A stretch of 64,000 nt of DNA from Gymnothorax reevesii (Eukaryota; Chordata; Actinopteri; Anguilliformes; Muraenidae): positions 115,929,166-115,993,165 of the forward strand of contig CM056576.1 in assembly GCA_029721435.1 (NCBI GenBank), in the 5' to 3' direction. Positions 22,540-34,770 of the stretch are shown here, one piece after another; position 1 is the stretch's first letter; each line of letters begins with the position of its first letter. The notes under the pieces were generated by a model. That model was not told where the DNA came from. It worked only from the letters and a program-made list of their open reading frames with translations, and did not search any database. The position numbers and the translations under genes were made by a program.

Positions 22540-22700
22540 CAGGGGTAGGGCACCTTCTCCAGAAGAAGTCACTGTGGGTGCAGGCTTTCGTACCAACCAA
22601 GCTACTACACACCTGATTCGACTTATCAAGGCCCTTAAACATTCCAGCGGTTGATTAGGAGAATCAAGTGGCTCTTTTTGGTGAAGGTTCCCTACCCCTG
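22540..22700. mobile_element. CAGGGGTAGGG-type MITE with shortened right arm (unit 1)
   Basis: Left end CAGGGGTAGGGCACCTTCTCC and right end GGTTCCCTACCCCTG are inverted. The unit 2 copy (54486-54686) is an almost complete palindrome. Here part of the right arm has been lost. Confidence 0.75.
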
Positions 22701-22810
22701 TATTAGGGATTCTGTTCAGGGGGGTAGAATAATTTTGAGACAGCAGTAGTTATTAAAAATTGCATTTTGCGCTAAATTTGGAGCAACCACTTGGGTTGCT
22801 TACATTTTAG

Positions 22811-22854
22811 GTGTGTGTATGCGTGCGTGCGTGTGTGTGCACGTGTGCGTGTTG
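22811..22854. repeat. TG/TGCG microsatellite
   Basis: Short run of GTGTGT and GCGTGCGTGCG repeats, also present in unit 2 at 54789-54832 with one interruption difference. Confidence 0.85.
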
Positions 22855-22919
22855 ACAGTAAAGAACACAAGATTCATAATATATAAAGTGCCAATGGGAC
22901 AATTATGAGACAACATATA

Positions 22920-23271
22920 AGGGACTTATTTGTGCACGTACAAGAGTTTCACGAGACCCAGAATTAAGCACAGGTGCAAGCAATGAATGAAATACCGCAG
23001 CCGATTCCGAAAGAGGAAACGTGATTGGACAATGAGATGCTGGCATGCTAAGGCAGTCACACGACATCACAGGAGTTTGGGCAAGAGTGAATCTGAAGAC
23101 GGTGAGAATGAAAGCTGAAAAATAAACCGAGAGAGAGAGATGCACCTGAGACAACGCACAAGCACAAATCAGCACACGAGGCAGAACCATCACAGATCTA
23201 TTTTATGATATTATAACATAGAATACTTCAATTATTACTCTTCAGTTGCCATGAGGCTTCTAGCAAGGTAA
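22920..23271. other. No gene seen downstream of V2
   Basis: Non-coding sequence 3' of the V2 RSS. It contains a GAGAGAGAGA run and the unit 1 deletion joint at 22941. No J segment or further RSS found. Confidence 0.5.
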
Positions 23272-23309
23272 GGTTTTTGTAAAGAGTTTATGGGTTTCCT
23301 GTCACTGTG
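23272..23309 (-). promoter_or_regulatory. Recombination signal sequence of V2 (unit 1)
   Basis: On the minus strand: consensus heptamer CACAGTG (23303-23309) directly after the V exon, 22-bp spacer, and nonamer ACAAAAACC (23272-23280) at consensus. This is the 23-type RSS expected 3' of alpha/delta V segments. Confidence 0.93.
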
Positions 23310-23851
23310 GGCTGCAGGGCACAGTAGTTCAGTGCAGAGTCTGTCACTTCAGTATCGGAGATCTCCAGATGCACACGGCTGTGCAATTTTTCAACAGTAA
23401 CAATAAACTGATGTTTCTCTCCTCTCTCCTTAGTTCTGTGGATCAGGATGGGAAATTCAGGTTTTGAACCAGGGTGTTGGTGATACCACTGTAGACTGCC
23501 TTGAGTGTCACTAAAAGATGTGTAGTTGCATGACAGTGTGACACTGCTGCCCTCCAAAGCATGTACTACATTAGTTGCTGAAGTGATTCCATCCTGAATG
23601 GTGTTACCGGTACCTGTAGATGATATCTATATTAAATGTAATGCATGAAACAAACCTCAATAAGCAGTGATTTCTTTCTTAAATGCATATTTCAGCTTAT
23701 ACATTCGGCTAATTTGGACACAGGAACCCATAAATTAATTCATTTGAAACCTATACCTTAAGAAGGACATTGTATAAGCCAGAATTAAAAAATTGAAATG
23801 GAACTTACCAACCACTGTTGAAAACAGAAAAAGTACACAATTCATCATCAT
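23310..23851 (-). CDS. TRAV/TRDV V gene V2, intact germline segment (unit 1)
   Basis: Leader exon 23851-23809 (three in-frame ATGs, hydrophobic CVLFLFST) ends phase 1 at a GTAAGTT donor. V exon 23613-23310 begins after ATCTACAG. The V domain reads TGNTIQDGITS, EGSSVTLSC (first cysteine), GSLQWYHQHPGSKPEF (core Trp), HLEISDTEVTDSA, and ends LNYCALQ (second cysteine) at the RSS. The GNTIQDGIT start and CAL end are typical of fish TRAV. All structural residues, splice sites and the RSS are present, so it should be rearrangeable. The upstream region is shorter than in unit 2. Alpha versus delta use cannot be decided without J/C context. Confidence 0.92.
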
Positions 23852-23999
23852 GATTGCTGTCTTGAAGATGTTATGACTTCAAGCAGAGCCAGAACAGGAC
23901 TAGACTCCACTCCTACTCCCTGCGCACAGTTACCAGGAAACTCAGGCACTCAGCAACGTAGCAAAGCATCTAGCAGCCTTAGCAGTGACAGAATACTTA

Positions 24000-24654
24000 T
24001 TTTAACAGGGATCCTTTCTGTGTTCATTCACCAGTGAAATTGTGTGCACAACAATCAAAACAAATGCATTTTCTTAATATGTTAACTTATTAAATGTAAT
24101 TTTAAGAAGCAAACGTGCACTGTACTGGTAAGTTAATTGTCTTTATTTAAAATACAGCAAATTGACATGAAATGAACTGAAGTAGGTAAGCTTGGAGCAT
24201 TCATTGCTGATTTTGGCCTGATAAGTTTATTATTGCATGTTGACAAGTTGAAAAAATTTGCCATGCTGTTGTTATACTTATCAAATATGTCATATGCAAG
24301 GGTTTTGAAGGCACCAATGACACCCATGACATGACATTGTATCAATGTACATCATTTTTCTTGAATTATAACACATAATATTGCCTTGAATGAGACTGAC
24401 GCTGCCTGTCAGAGATTCCTAAATATTCTCCATTGTACAATCTTTTTTTTTTTTTTTCCCATATGGTAGGCGAATACTTCATTGGCTCCATGCCAATGTG
24501 TTCTGTGATCAATCATGTTACTTACTTTTTTCAAGTGTGTAGATTGTCAGGTTTGTTACTTGTGAACATTTGGGTTCAGCTGGTTGGAAGAGTTCAAAGG
24601 TTGGAAGAAGGAGCTAAATGTTGGAAAGTCACGGTAAAAGGTGAAGATAATGGT
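24000..24654. other. No gene seen between V2 and repeats
   Basis: AT-rich, with a poly-T run near 24443. Small frames have no recognisable domain. Collinear with unit 2 at about 56890-57530. Confidence 0.45.
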
Positions 24655-27300
24655 CATTGAAAAGGTCAAAACCACATTTTGTCAAATAACTCCCTGCAGA
24701 AAATCAACAGAGACATCGGACCAGTGCTGAAATGGTCAGTCTATTCTCATGTTTTTGAGTTAATGCACAAGTCACTCTTCAAGCGATTTTGTTACAGGTT
24801 GATTGGTTCCGTTTGTCTGTTCGTCTGTCTGTTGGTTTCCGATTTCAGCTGGCCACATTTCATTACAAGTTCACTCACATTGTTGGCACTGGGATCTAGA
24901 ATAGATCTCTTGAAAATGATGACTCTAGCGTCAAGGGTAAGGTTAAGGTGATCAATAAATGGTCCTATGATCACTGACTTTGCCATTTTTGGCATGTCCT
25001 CCCTCTATGAGCGATTCCATCTGTTTATTTGTCTCTGGATTACTCGTGCTCACTCTAGCATCTACAATTTTTGAGACACTGATTTGAGATTTATAACACA
25101 AGAAGCTGTTGTGTTCAAGGGTCCTGGGCCTTTGGCAAGGACAGTATTTTTATGGTTTTAACAGTTTCATGTGCCAGGTTTCTTCATTCATGTTCATTAT
25201 TCATATCGCAGTTTTAACAGTCTTTGTATCAGGATTTCATAGTTCATAGTTGATGTTTTATTGTTCATGTTTTTACTTTTCCGTGTTTTGTTTTTTGCCA
25301 GGTCTGCCCAGCCACTCCACCGCTTGTCTGCGTTCCGCCCCATGTCTTCGTTTTCGCACATTTCAGAGCTCTGGTTGGCTTTGGTATTTCCCTCTTCCCT
25401 TACGTTTTTTCCCTTATCCATGCGAGGTACCGTTCAGGAACCACTCAGGAGAGAGAGAAATCCAAAAAACGTATGCCTTTATCGGAGTCCGGGTCAAAGC
25501 CAAAAAGCACAGGAATTATCAAGCCACAATACGAAATCCAAAAACAGTATAGACTAGACAGGCCGGGGTCAGAACCAGTAAGACAGATGGGCAGAGGTAC
25601 AAAAACGATAGGCAAAAAGTTGTCGTCGATGGGCAAAGCCAATGGTCATACATCCAAACACAAAACTCGTGGTCAAACAAAATCAGGTCGAAATCCAGAA
25701 AGACAAAAACAGTACAAAAAGGGCAATGGCAAGAATCAAGGTCGGACTATCCAGTAGAAGTAAAACAATAATCAATGGCATACGAGGAGCACTGCACAAA
25801 GAAATATTGATCAACGTTTTGACAAGAGCAGTGAGTGAAAAAACTCCTAATATACACACAGGAAAGGTCACATGCTATACAGAGATCAGCTGTGGGTAAT
25901 GAGGCTAATTACATCGGGATAATCACATGAGGGAAACCCTAGTCACGGAAATTGGCGAGAGACAAAATACGAACAGGAATCACACCAACAGCCTATAACA
26001 TTTAAACAGCTTCGGTCCAGGAGTTCTACGTACACAGATAAAAAGAGCAGGAAAGTAATTAAGTACGTGCGAGAGATTCTCGCTGAAACTCAGGGAGAGC
26101 AAAGCGAAAGACAAGGGACGGAGAATAGAACAGGGCGATTGCGGAGAGGTACAGTAATAAGTCTATTAGTAGCGGTGCAGCTTTGCAACTTAAACTAGAG
26201 TGCTCTTTAGTAGTTTAGTAATCGAATATACACATGGTTAGTTGTGTTAGTAGACTATAATACAAAATACAAATGTTAGTCTTGTTAGTAATCAGAACAG
26301 AAGGGTGAAGGATGAAAAGGAGATACGAAGGAATATTTTTTAACACCGGACTTCATTTAAATCACCCGAATTCAGTTAGCACGCAGACAGGGAAGACGGA
26401 CTAAACCAACTAGATCACAAGACAGGGGAGACAAGTGCAATGGAACTGAAACATGGAATGAACCAAAAACCTGAATATTACAAAAACCAAAAAGAGTAAA
26501 TAAGACAATCATGAACACAAAACCAGAACATAAACATAACCAAAAAACCAGAACCATAAAACATGACCAGACAGATCTGAATCATATCAATCCAAGCCAA
26601 GGCTTGTTGTTTATTTTCTTAGTCTCTTTTTTCATTTCTGTTCATGGTGCTCTGCCTGTAGTTTCCAGTGGCTTTTGTTTTTGTCATATTTGGATATTTA
26701 GTTATGAGCTCCATGAAGCTTTCCTTAGTTAGTTTTTTGCAACCCTTTGGGCCAAGTTTTTTGTTGGCCTTCGTGCCTGATTTTCTTTATTTTAATAAAC
26801 TCCCTATTTCCCTCCACCTATCGTTTGGTGTCTATCTGATCTCGTATCAGAAGCCATATATCAAAGGGCAAAGAAGTTCAATTTTAGAAGTTCAAAGTCA
26901 AAGGTCAAGGTTTGAAAAAGTCAAGACCACATTTTGGCCAACACTGCTCCAGAAAATTGATAGAGATCTGGGTCAATTGCCATAATGTTCATTCTTGTCT
27001 CATGTTATTGAGTTTTTGAGCATTTTGCTCTATGAGCGATTTTCTCTGTCTGCCTGTTAGTCTTTTTGTGCTCACTCAAGCAACCACAATTATTGAGGTA
27101 TTGTTAAGAAATTTATCCCGTAAGGAGCCATATGTCCAAGGGTAAGGGGACTCAAGTGTGGAATGGTCCTCAAAGGTCAAAACCACATTTTGGCCTTTAT
27201 CTCCTCCATTACACTCCATTCTTTTACCACAACTTGCAACTTTCCAGCTAGAGGCTTCAAACTTGCTTCACATGTAAGACTTTCCCAAAGGATGGATGTT
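24655..27300. repeat. Composite interspersed repeat with an embedded insert
   Basis: Flanking parts share motifs such as CAAAACCACATTTTG, TCTATTCTCATG or TCTTGTCTCATG, CTCTATGAGCGATT and TGTGCTCACTC, indicating one repeat family interrupted by about 1.7 kb (roughly 25140-26840). The insert has ends rich in TTTTAACAG/CATAACC motifs and frames with low-complexity Lys/Arg-rich products that I judge non-coding. Not classified. Unit 2 counterpart 57530-60730. Confidence 0.5.
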
Positions 27301-27424
27301 GCCTCTGCCCACTCACCATATACACCGAGCTGCATGAAATATTCTTCTCCTTTTTCATCACTCCATCACACACATTATCCAAATGGACGATCTTTGATCT
27401 ATTATAAATTTTGAATCATTTCTC

Positions 27425-27775
27425 ATAGAGATGTGGGGACTGGGTTGTTGGACTCAGGAAAGGATCTCGTTAAACAATGAAGCCCAATCCACTTTCCTGA
27501 TTGGTTGAAGTTTAATTCTTTTTAATTATTAAACTGTTTGTAGTTGACAGTTGGGTCGTGAGTTGTTGGACCTAGGAAAGGATGACATTTTAATTGACAA
27601 AACCCCCTTTCCTGATACACTGATATTTGATCCTTCATATATACTGAAGCATTTGTCATAGGGAGTTGGGGATTGGGTTGTTGGACTCAGGAAAAGGTCA
27701 CATTTTGATTGGCAGAGCCCCGCACCCTTTCCTAATTGGCCAATATTTGATCTTTTATATCTATAGTCACAGATA
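27425..27775. repeat. Three-copy tandem repeat, about 115 bp
   Basis: Copies carry GGGTTGTTGGACTCAGGAAA or close variants near 27440, 27555 and 27673, each followed by an ATTGGC/ATTGAC and TTTCCTGAT block. Unit 2 copy at about 60850-61200. Confidence 0.75.
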
Positions 27776-27780
27776 TCTTA

Positions 27781-28398
27781 TATCTTTCGCTCCAATAGAA
27801 ATCACTTGAATGACTTGCAAATTAGTCTTAGCATGAGCATATTGAAAGAGTTTGCTCCACCAAATTCCTGGGGATCCATATCAATGAATTTTTAACTATT
27901 GATTCTGTAACAAGGGATCAGTCTAAATATGTTACACTTTCTTACAGTCTGTGCACTACTTACCTTGTACAAAACTTTATTTGAACCTCATATAAATTAC
28001 TGCATTTTCATATGGAGGAACACCTTTCCTGGTCACCTTCAGAAATTACTTGTTCTCCAAAAGAAAGCCCAACGCGCATTAACATTTTCTTGCACCCATG
28101 AAACCTCTTTTTTCTGCTCATAGTTGATTGAGACTTGCTGAATATAACATCTTCTATAATGCATGTACAATGTATGAGATAATTCATGGATTAAATTGTC
28201 AAATTTCTGACCTTGTTCCAAAATGCCGCCCACACACATGGCACCAGGAAAAAGAATTTTATTTTTGGTAAGAAACGCTGGCTAAAACAAATTAGTCTGA
28301 GTGTCCTGTGCAGGGGTCCACAGATTTGGAATGAACTTGATGACAATATTAAAATGTCACAATCATTTTCTACTTTTAAGAAAATTGTTATCTTTTGA
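27781..28398 (+). mobile_element. LINE RT C-terminal fragment across the unit 1/2 edge
   Basis: Larger version of the fragment at 1-332. Frames give FLGIHI-like and LYKTLFEPHINYCIFIW, then LLVLQKKAQRALTF, then the GPQIWNEL ending, in three different frames. This order matches the post-catalytic part of non-LTR RTs. Several frameshifts. Confidence 0.75.
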
Positions 28399-29343
28399 AT
28401 GTCCCTCCAACCCCCCTCTGTTGATCATTCATTGGTTTTCTCTGCCATTGGTCCTTTTGTATCCAATCAGTTCAATCCTTACTGTAACGAACAGCCCACC
28501 TAGTTTCAGTTTAAATCTCCGGGCCTCTTGCTTCCTGGTACCAGACAGAGCCACAGATTTCAGCAGTTGGGATTCATTTGTATTATTTATCCATTTGCTC
28601 AAAATTAATCTGTTCAATAAATTTTATAAAGGACTGTTGGCTTTAATTTCTCGGTCTCTACGACAACACTAACAGTGTGTGGAGGGACTGTCCATTCACA
28701 ATGGCATATCGGAAACATTTTTTGAGAATGTGATGAAACTTTAGTGTTATGAACAATGAATTTGTTTTTTCTATTCATATTAAATTTGAATTGAAAAACA
28801 TTGGTTGTTTCTTCTTTTTGGTTATTAAATATGTGTGTTGCATTTTCACTGCTTGTCAGTATATTAATACACAATGAGATTTTTTAACAATACCATTTAG
28901 GTCGGCATTAACTATGAGGTGATATTTCACACTTTTTTTTGTGGCAGTGCCAAATACATCTATGATATTTTTATGGCTTAGAATGATGCTTGAATGATCT
29001 GTTTTCAGAAAACAGAGAGGAAACTGTACAGTGGATTAATTGTGGCATCAAGTGGTTAACTGATAACACTACACTCCGTTGAAGACCAGTCAACTAAAGC
29101 TTTCTCAGCAATTTCTCATCACAATACCTGGCTGATAAGTGATACAATTGATGCTCGCGACTGATGAAAATGCTGTGAAATAAATCAACATTAAACTATA
29201 TTGACCACTCACTTAGATATTATTTTTTATAAGCAGTAATTTTGACTGAGGTGTTTCACATTGGAAGAAATTAGCTTTTTTTAATCATTTTGATGAATGC
29301 ATCATTTCACATGTCACAAACTGTAGAAACATGTTTCTAATGG

Positions 29344-30069
29344 CAGGGGTTCCCAAACTCCGTCCTCGGGCCTCCCTGTGTTTGCTGGTTTTTGTTCCAA
29401 CGTGGTTTGCAATGATAGGATTTTAACAAGCTTTTAATTTGTCTTAATTAGGTGCATTTATCTTTAGAGTAGCAACTTCTTGCTACCTCTCTTGACATAC
29501 AGTATTTTGACAGAGATGCATGAATATGGTGAAGAATAAATTCCACATCAATATTGCAATATATGAGTAACTACTGCATAAAAAGAGGGGAAAAATTACC
29601 CAATAAAAGGAAAAAAAATCAATGGGCTCCTAATTGATGTAACTGTGGGCACATGGTTGCTGAAACTATCAATTTACTAAACAAGCAAATAACAGAGTCA
29701 AACCTGCTTTATGTTAAGTTTTTGTTATTGATTGCAGGCAAATTGCTTTGAAAGAATTCTAATCACCTGCGTTCAGCAACCTGATTTTCACAGTGCCTGA
29801 TTTGATCTGTTTATAAGCATTATTGCCTGAAATTGCTTGCTACACAGAAAAAAAAAAAAAACATTATATTCAAGGGTCTTTTATTCTTCGTTGCACACAT
29901 GGATATTTCCATTAAAATTTGGCTTAAGAAGGCAAATAACTTCTTTAAACACAAAATGAACCTAATTAGGCCCAGTTAACAGCTTATTAAAATCCTATGA
30001 TGGCAATTATGGTTGGAACAAAAACCAGCATACACAGGGAGGCCCCAGGACCGAGTTTGGGAACCCGTG
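29344..30069. mobile_element. hAT-like inverted-repeat element (unit 2)
   Basis: Starts CAGGGGTTCCCAAACTCCG and ends CGAGTTTGGGAACCCGTG. Ends are inverted over about 55 bp, including GCTGGTTTTTGTTCCAAC. Flanked by 8-bp near-identical repeats TCTAATGG and TCTTATGG, as for hAT insertions. No transposase. Also in unit 3, deleted in unit 1. Confidence 0.82.
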
Positions 30070-30117
30070 TCTTATGGGAAGATAATGAAGACAGCATTTA
30101 TTCTGAATGACAATATA

Positions 30118-30653
30118 CACTGCCCGGCCAAAAAAAAAGTCACCGTTTGGAAACTAATGAACAAATTCTATAATTGAATCATTATTGCGGTTATTAATAT
30201 GTTTCCGCTGGAAATAATCATTTTAACCCTGACTGATGAAACGCGTTGCTACTCATTTCTTAAAAAATCCTGTCGGAAGACACATCCCTTGATGGTGGAA
30301 AAGATGTAACAGTATTTCAGAACGGGCAAATTATTTACCTAAGAAAACCATGAATGGCAAAAACAAGTATGAGGAATCATTTTCACAAACAAATTTGCCA
30401 CCACAAAGTCCTGACTTTAAGCACATTAAAAGTTACTGGGATGTGCTCAAGAAAGACCACCGAGTGGTTCAACCATTATGTCGAGAGGATAACATCTCGG
30501 CCAAAAATTATGGCATTTCTGATAGAAGATAAATGTTCTGGCATTGCATATAGTTGTCAAAACAATGATGAGACGAATATGCACTGTAATCAAAGTCACA
30601 GGGGTTTCGAACTAAATATTTGAGTGAGCGACTTTTTTTCTGGTCGGGCAGTG
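30118..30653 (+). mobile_element. Short Tc1/mariner-type element (unit 2)
   Basis: Same TA site, ends and 536-bp length as the unit 1 copy. The transposase scrap is better preserved here (frame 30350-30532). Confidence 0.88.
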
Positions 30654-30911
30654 TATTTTTTGATTGAGGTACGATGAGTATTTTTGGAAATCAATGTGGA
30701 CATGGGGAGAGCAATAGAAAGTGTTCACTCCACACAAGGTGGGCCAGGATGAGATTCAAAATCAGGCCATGTCTATTATCTGTGCCTGTAAGATAATCCA
30801 GGATTATGACCAATAATGGTGCTACATTTGAGTTTCTGACATTATTTCTTTATTTTATTTTTTCATTTTTTTTAATGACACCATTGTTTCATTCCATCGT
30901 TTGTACAGCCA

Positions 30912-30949
30912 GGTTTTTGTACAGAGTTCATGGGTTCTTTGTAACTGTG
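30912..30949 (-). promoter_or_regulatory. Orphan V-type RSS (unit 2)
   Basis: Heptamer CACAGTT (30943-30949), 22-bp spacer and nonamer ACAAAAACC (30912-30920) on the minus strand, unchanged from unit 1. Separated from its V exon by the Penelope-like insert. Confidence 0.85.
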
Positions 30950-31574
30950 AAGAAAATAATTCAAAGTCACGCACATCCAAACCTAAGTCTAGGTGCCGGA
31001 CCAAATGACAAATGAACATCAAGGGAAAAAAATAAGTCTGCACACTAGGTGTATCTCAAAATGTGTTTAATTATCACCAGTAAAAACTGTAACGTTTCGG
31101 GCGATAACCCTTCATCAGACATGAACACACAGAGGCATGCACCTGCTTAAATCAATCAGTGTGATCACCTGACAGGTCATGTGAGTCCATTCTCAAAAAG
31201 AAGTGAAAAAAAGGCATAAAACCAAGGCATAAAAAAATAGAAGTATATCAAAACACTTAAAGATTACATGACAAACATCAGGCAAAAACCATCATGATGA
31301 AATGTAAAAATCAAGACAGAACAGCAAAATTGAGAAAAACAGTATTAAGACATGGAAACAATTTCAGGTAGAACAGTGAGGCCCTAATACACTCACACAC
31401 CAACTGACAGCCACAACAAAGGCTGAGATATTCTCTGTTAGTGAGCCAATGGCAGCTACAATAGGCTGACCTGGAGGAACGTCAGTAAACTGTTTGTGTA
31501 TTTTAGGTAAAATATACAACACTGGTATCACTAAGGAATCCACAACCATGAATGCATATTCTGCTTTGGTGATC
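30950..31574 (-). mobile_element. Penelope-like fragment inside the V1 RSS (unit 2)
   Basis: Same insertion point, same 11-bp target duplication and same 625-bp length as in unit 1. The RT scrap (31364-31549) is unchanged at protein level. Confidence 0.82.
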
Positions 31575-31585
31575 TTGTAACTGTG

Positions 31586-31893
31586 GGCTGCAGGGCCCAG
31601 TCGTACAGAGCAGAGCCTGTCACTTCAGCAGAGGAGATGTCCGGGTAAATGAGGTTGTTTTCGTCGTCATTTTTTTACAGTAAACTTTGCTCTCTCTTCT
31701 CTCTCTTTACTTCCAAACATGAGAATGAGAAATTTAGGCTTTGAACCGTTGTATTGGCGATACCATTGAAGACTGTTTCCAGCGCTGTTACCAGCGTAGT
31801 TACATGACAGTGTGACACGGCCGCCCTCAAAAACTTCACTTTCTTCATTCACTTCATTTTCTATTGATGTAATTCCATACTGAATGCTGCCAC
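31586..31893 (-). pseudogene. TRAV/TRDV V-segment exon V1 (pseudogene, unit 2)
   Basis: Carries the defects of the unit 1 copy (second cysteine replaced by Trp) plus a +1 frameshift in a T-run near 31670-31676, which ends the frame after FTVKK. The T-run is one base longer overall than in unit 1. Confidence 0.9.
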
Positions 31894-32319
31894 CTGGAAA
31901 ATAATATATACATTAATATATTAGTTCACATGAAGAAAAACCTGGCTAATTGCTTAAAAAAGAATACAATTTTTTTTGTTAGTTTTAGGTTTTTGCCCAA
32001 TGACTGCAAATAATAAGAGAAATATTCAACTTTGATAAAGTAATACCCTCATTGTATGAGCACACACATAGATTTATAGTTACATTATTGTTCCATCTTA
32101 ATGGTAAATGTGAGGCACTGTAGAGTATCTGTCAGGACAGGCTGCAGTCAGAAATGCCTCCAAAGATTAAACAATTTCACAATATACTTCCCCACAAATG
32201 AAAATGAAATAAACAAACAATACAACATCATGTTCATAAATATAGCCGCAGGAGGCTATTCCGGGGTTCAAGACCATGAGTAGTTGAAAGCTTTAACAGC
32301 TTTATTAGAAACCACTTTA

Positions 32320-33520
32320 GGAGTATGTTGCAGGTATTTCTGTGGACCTATTTTGCCAGTGTAATAACTGGACCAAAAACTGATGATGTATAGCCTGATT
32401 TGTGTTATGTTAGGCTATTTTGTGCTTTTGTGGCTCCCCTTTGTGGTTGATTGCTATGAAACTGTTCAGGTATGTTTCAGGTATTTATGTGGACATATCG
32501 TGCAAGTTTTGTGGTGATGGTACAAACAATTTCTGATTAATAATCTGTTTGTGTAATATCACACCCCTTTTTTGCATTTGTGGCACCCCCTAATGGTTGA
32601 TTTGATTGAAACTTTCAGACTATGTTTCAGGCTCTTATGTGGACATGTTGTGTGAGTTTTGTAATGATTGGGATAACTATTTATGATTTATAGTCTGATT
32701 TGTGTTATGCCACACTGCTTTATTTTGCATTAATAACGCCCCCTATCGGTCAATTTAGATGAAATTTCATTCATTCATTTTCATTTAAGGGTATGTTTAA
32801 GGTAATTATATGAATATATACTGCTAGGTTTATGGCTATAGGGCAAACAATTGATGATTTATAATCTGATTTGTGTCATGCCATGCCCAATTTTTGTATT
32901 TATAGCGCCCCCTATGGGTCAATTTGCATGACACTCTCACGGTATGTTCCTGGTATTTATATTCACATATCCTAAGGGTTCCATTATGATTGGCCCAATG
33001 GTTGTTGACTTTCGTCCATTGATGTGCTAAGCCACGCCCCTGCTGAAGTTCATTGGTCAATATCTAGGAAAACGAAATGAGATTTTAACAAGCCTGATGC
33101 AAAGTTTGATAAGCTTGGTCCAATGATGATCGACAGCGAGTATTATTGAAAAGTTGAAGAGTTTAGACCAAGGAATGTCTATACCAAGTTTTGTGTAATT
33201 CGGACATACAACCTAGGAGTTATGACCTTTCAAGTGTAAAACAGTTTTTTTCTAATTATAGCGCCCCCATCAGGCTGACTGAGTTGAAAATGGCTTTGGC
33301 AGCATTTTCACACTACTTCCAACCAATCTGAAAAATTTCAGGTCTCTAGCATTTACCATCTCATGGGAATTTGCGAAAACATTTCTGAAGAAGAAAAGAA
33401 ATAATAATAAACCAGCATAAAAACAATAGGGTTTCAGCCCTACGGGCTTGAAACCGTAATAATAGAAAGAATAATAAAAATAGGACACTGGCGCCCCCAG
33501 AAGCTCCCGCCGTTAAGGTA
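32320..33520. repeat. GCGCCCCCTA tandem repeat and hairpin tail (unit 2)
   Basis: Collinear with 3120-4320 of unit 1. The hairpin is at 33430-33455. Confidence 0.65.
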
Positions 33521-34116
33521 GATTACTGCAATAAACATACCATTACCATTTCCACATTTTTCATGCACCATTTCTCAAAGCCGCTAGTCCGATTTTAATG
33601 AACTTTGGAACATAAATAGTTTACAGCATGATGGTTGTCCTGAACCTAAAAAAATACGGCCCTTTTGGTACTCTTAATTTCAGGGGATGCTGAATACATA
33701 ATAAGGTAGAGAATTTTCAAGTCAAGAGCAAAATTTCAAAAAACCTTTGCATTTTGTTTAAGTATCCAACTTGAAGAGGTTTAGCCCATAGATGCTGGAT
33801 CAGACAACTTGTGTACAAAATAAGAAGTTGATATGTCTATTAGTTACTAAGGTAAGGTGTTTTGAAATTGTCATGATATGCCCTTTGTGGCGGCCTTCTT
33901 GGACACCTAATTTGCATCATTATGCCAATCGCCTCCATCCCTGCTCATTTGAATGTTTGCTTCTCATATCAATAAAGCATTTTGATGTAAGTGATGAAAT
34001 TTTCATGCTTAATAGCAGTATTCTACCTAAACGGATGCATGTATGGACGGATGCACGCATGGACGGATGCACGCATGGACGGAGCTCCGGTGCCACTTGG
34101 GTGGTGGGAGCTAATT

Positions 34117-34770
34117 AGGAGCCTGTAACTGAAAATGTTGATAAGATAAAGCAAACTGTCGAAGTTTTTGGTGACATGTTTGGCCCAGTGACCAAAATAG
34201 GCCAAGGTCACCTTTAGGCACGTCATTTGTAGGACTTTATGAGATGCATGTCCAGTAAAAAATTAGGAGTGTGTAAGTGAAATAGTTCATGAGATAAAGC
34301 AAAATGTTGAAGTTAATTGTGAAATTTATAGGCCAGTGACCTTTAAAAATAGGGCAAGGTAACCTTTAGGCACATCATTTGTAGGCCTTTATGGGATGCA
34401 TGTCCAGTGAAAATTAGGAGCCTGTAACCGACATAATTGATGAGGTGGCAGAAAATGTTGAAGTTTTAGGTGATATCTTGAGGCCTGTGACCTTGAAAAA
34501 ATAGGTCAAGGTCACCTTTAGGCATGTCATTTGTAGGCCTTTATGAGATGCATGTCCAGTAAAAATTAGGAGCCTGTAACTGAAATAGTTGATGAGAAAC
34601 AGCAAAATGTTGAAGTTTTCAGTGATATTTTTAGGCCAATGACCTTGAAAAAAATAGGCAAAGGTCACCTTTGGGCATGTCACTTGTAGGCCTTTATGAG
34701 ATGTATGTACAACAAAAATTAGGAGCCTGTAACTGAAATAGTTCATAAGATACAGCAAAATGTGTTGACA
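34117..34770. repeat. Minisatellite-like array, period about 150 bp (unit 2)
   Basis: Five regular copies, against four plus a partial copy in unit 1; starts lie near 34119, 34267, 34418, 34568 and 34718. The preceding GGATGCACGCATGGAC motif is also repeated once more than in unit 1. Confidence 0.8.

Larger units (their letters stand above)
19541..22805 (-). mobile_element. Outer Tc1-like element with nested insertions (unit 1)
   Basis: Ends show ATGACTACTGCAGGCTCAAA on the left and its counterpart ending GAGACAGCAGTAGTTAT on the right. The minus-strand transposase scraps include a helix-turn-helix (KKVAQALNFCRDTVGGIVFK near 20340) and a C-terminal part towards 19700. A second Tc1 (20457-22065) and two short inverted-repeat elements sit inside. 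The left inverted repeat is truncated here by a deletion; in unit 2 it extends outward to about 51465. Confidence 0.75.
1..28066. repeat. Tandem segmental duplication, unit 1 (shortened copy)
   Basis: The first bases of the window recur at 28067 and again at 61495, and the sequence stays collinear and nearly identical after each. Unit 1 carries V1, PIM and V2 on the minus strand. It is about 5.4 kb shorter than unit 2 because of discrete losses near 850, 16898, 19464, 19525, 22941, 23953 and 25390. The start is set by the window edge, so the real duplication boundary is unknown. Confidence 0.96.

Noticed and set aside
25261..25557. Ser/Arg-rich frames of about 95-100 residues
   Set aside because: Overlapping frames on both strands with no domain, inside a composite repeat. 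Unit 2 breaks them with a 540-bp difference.
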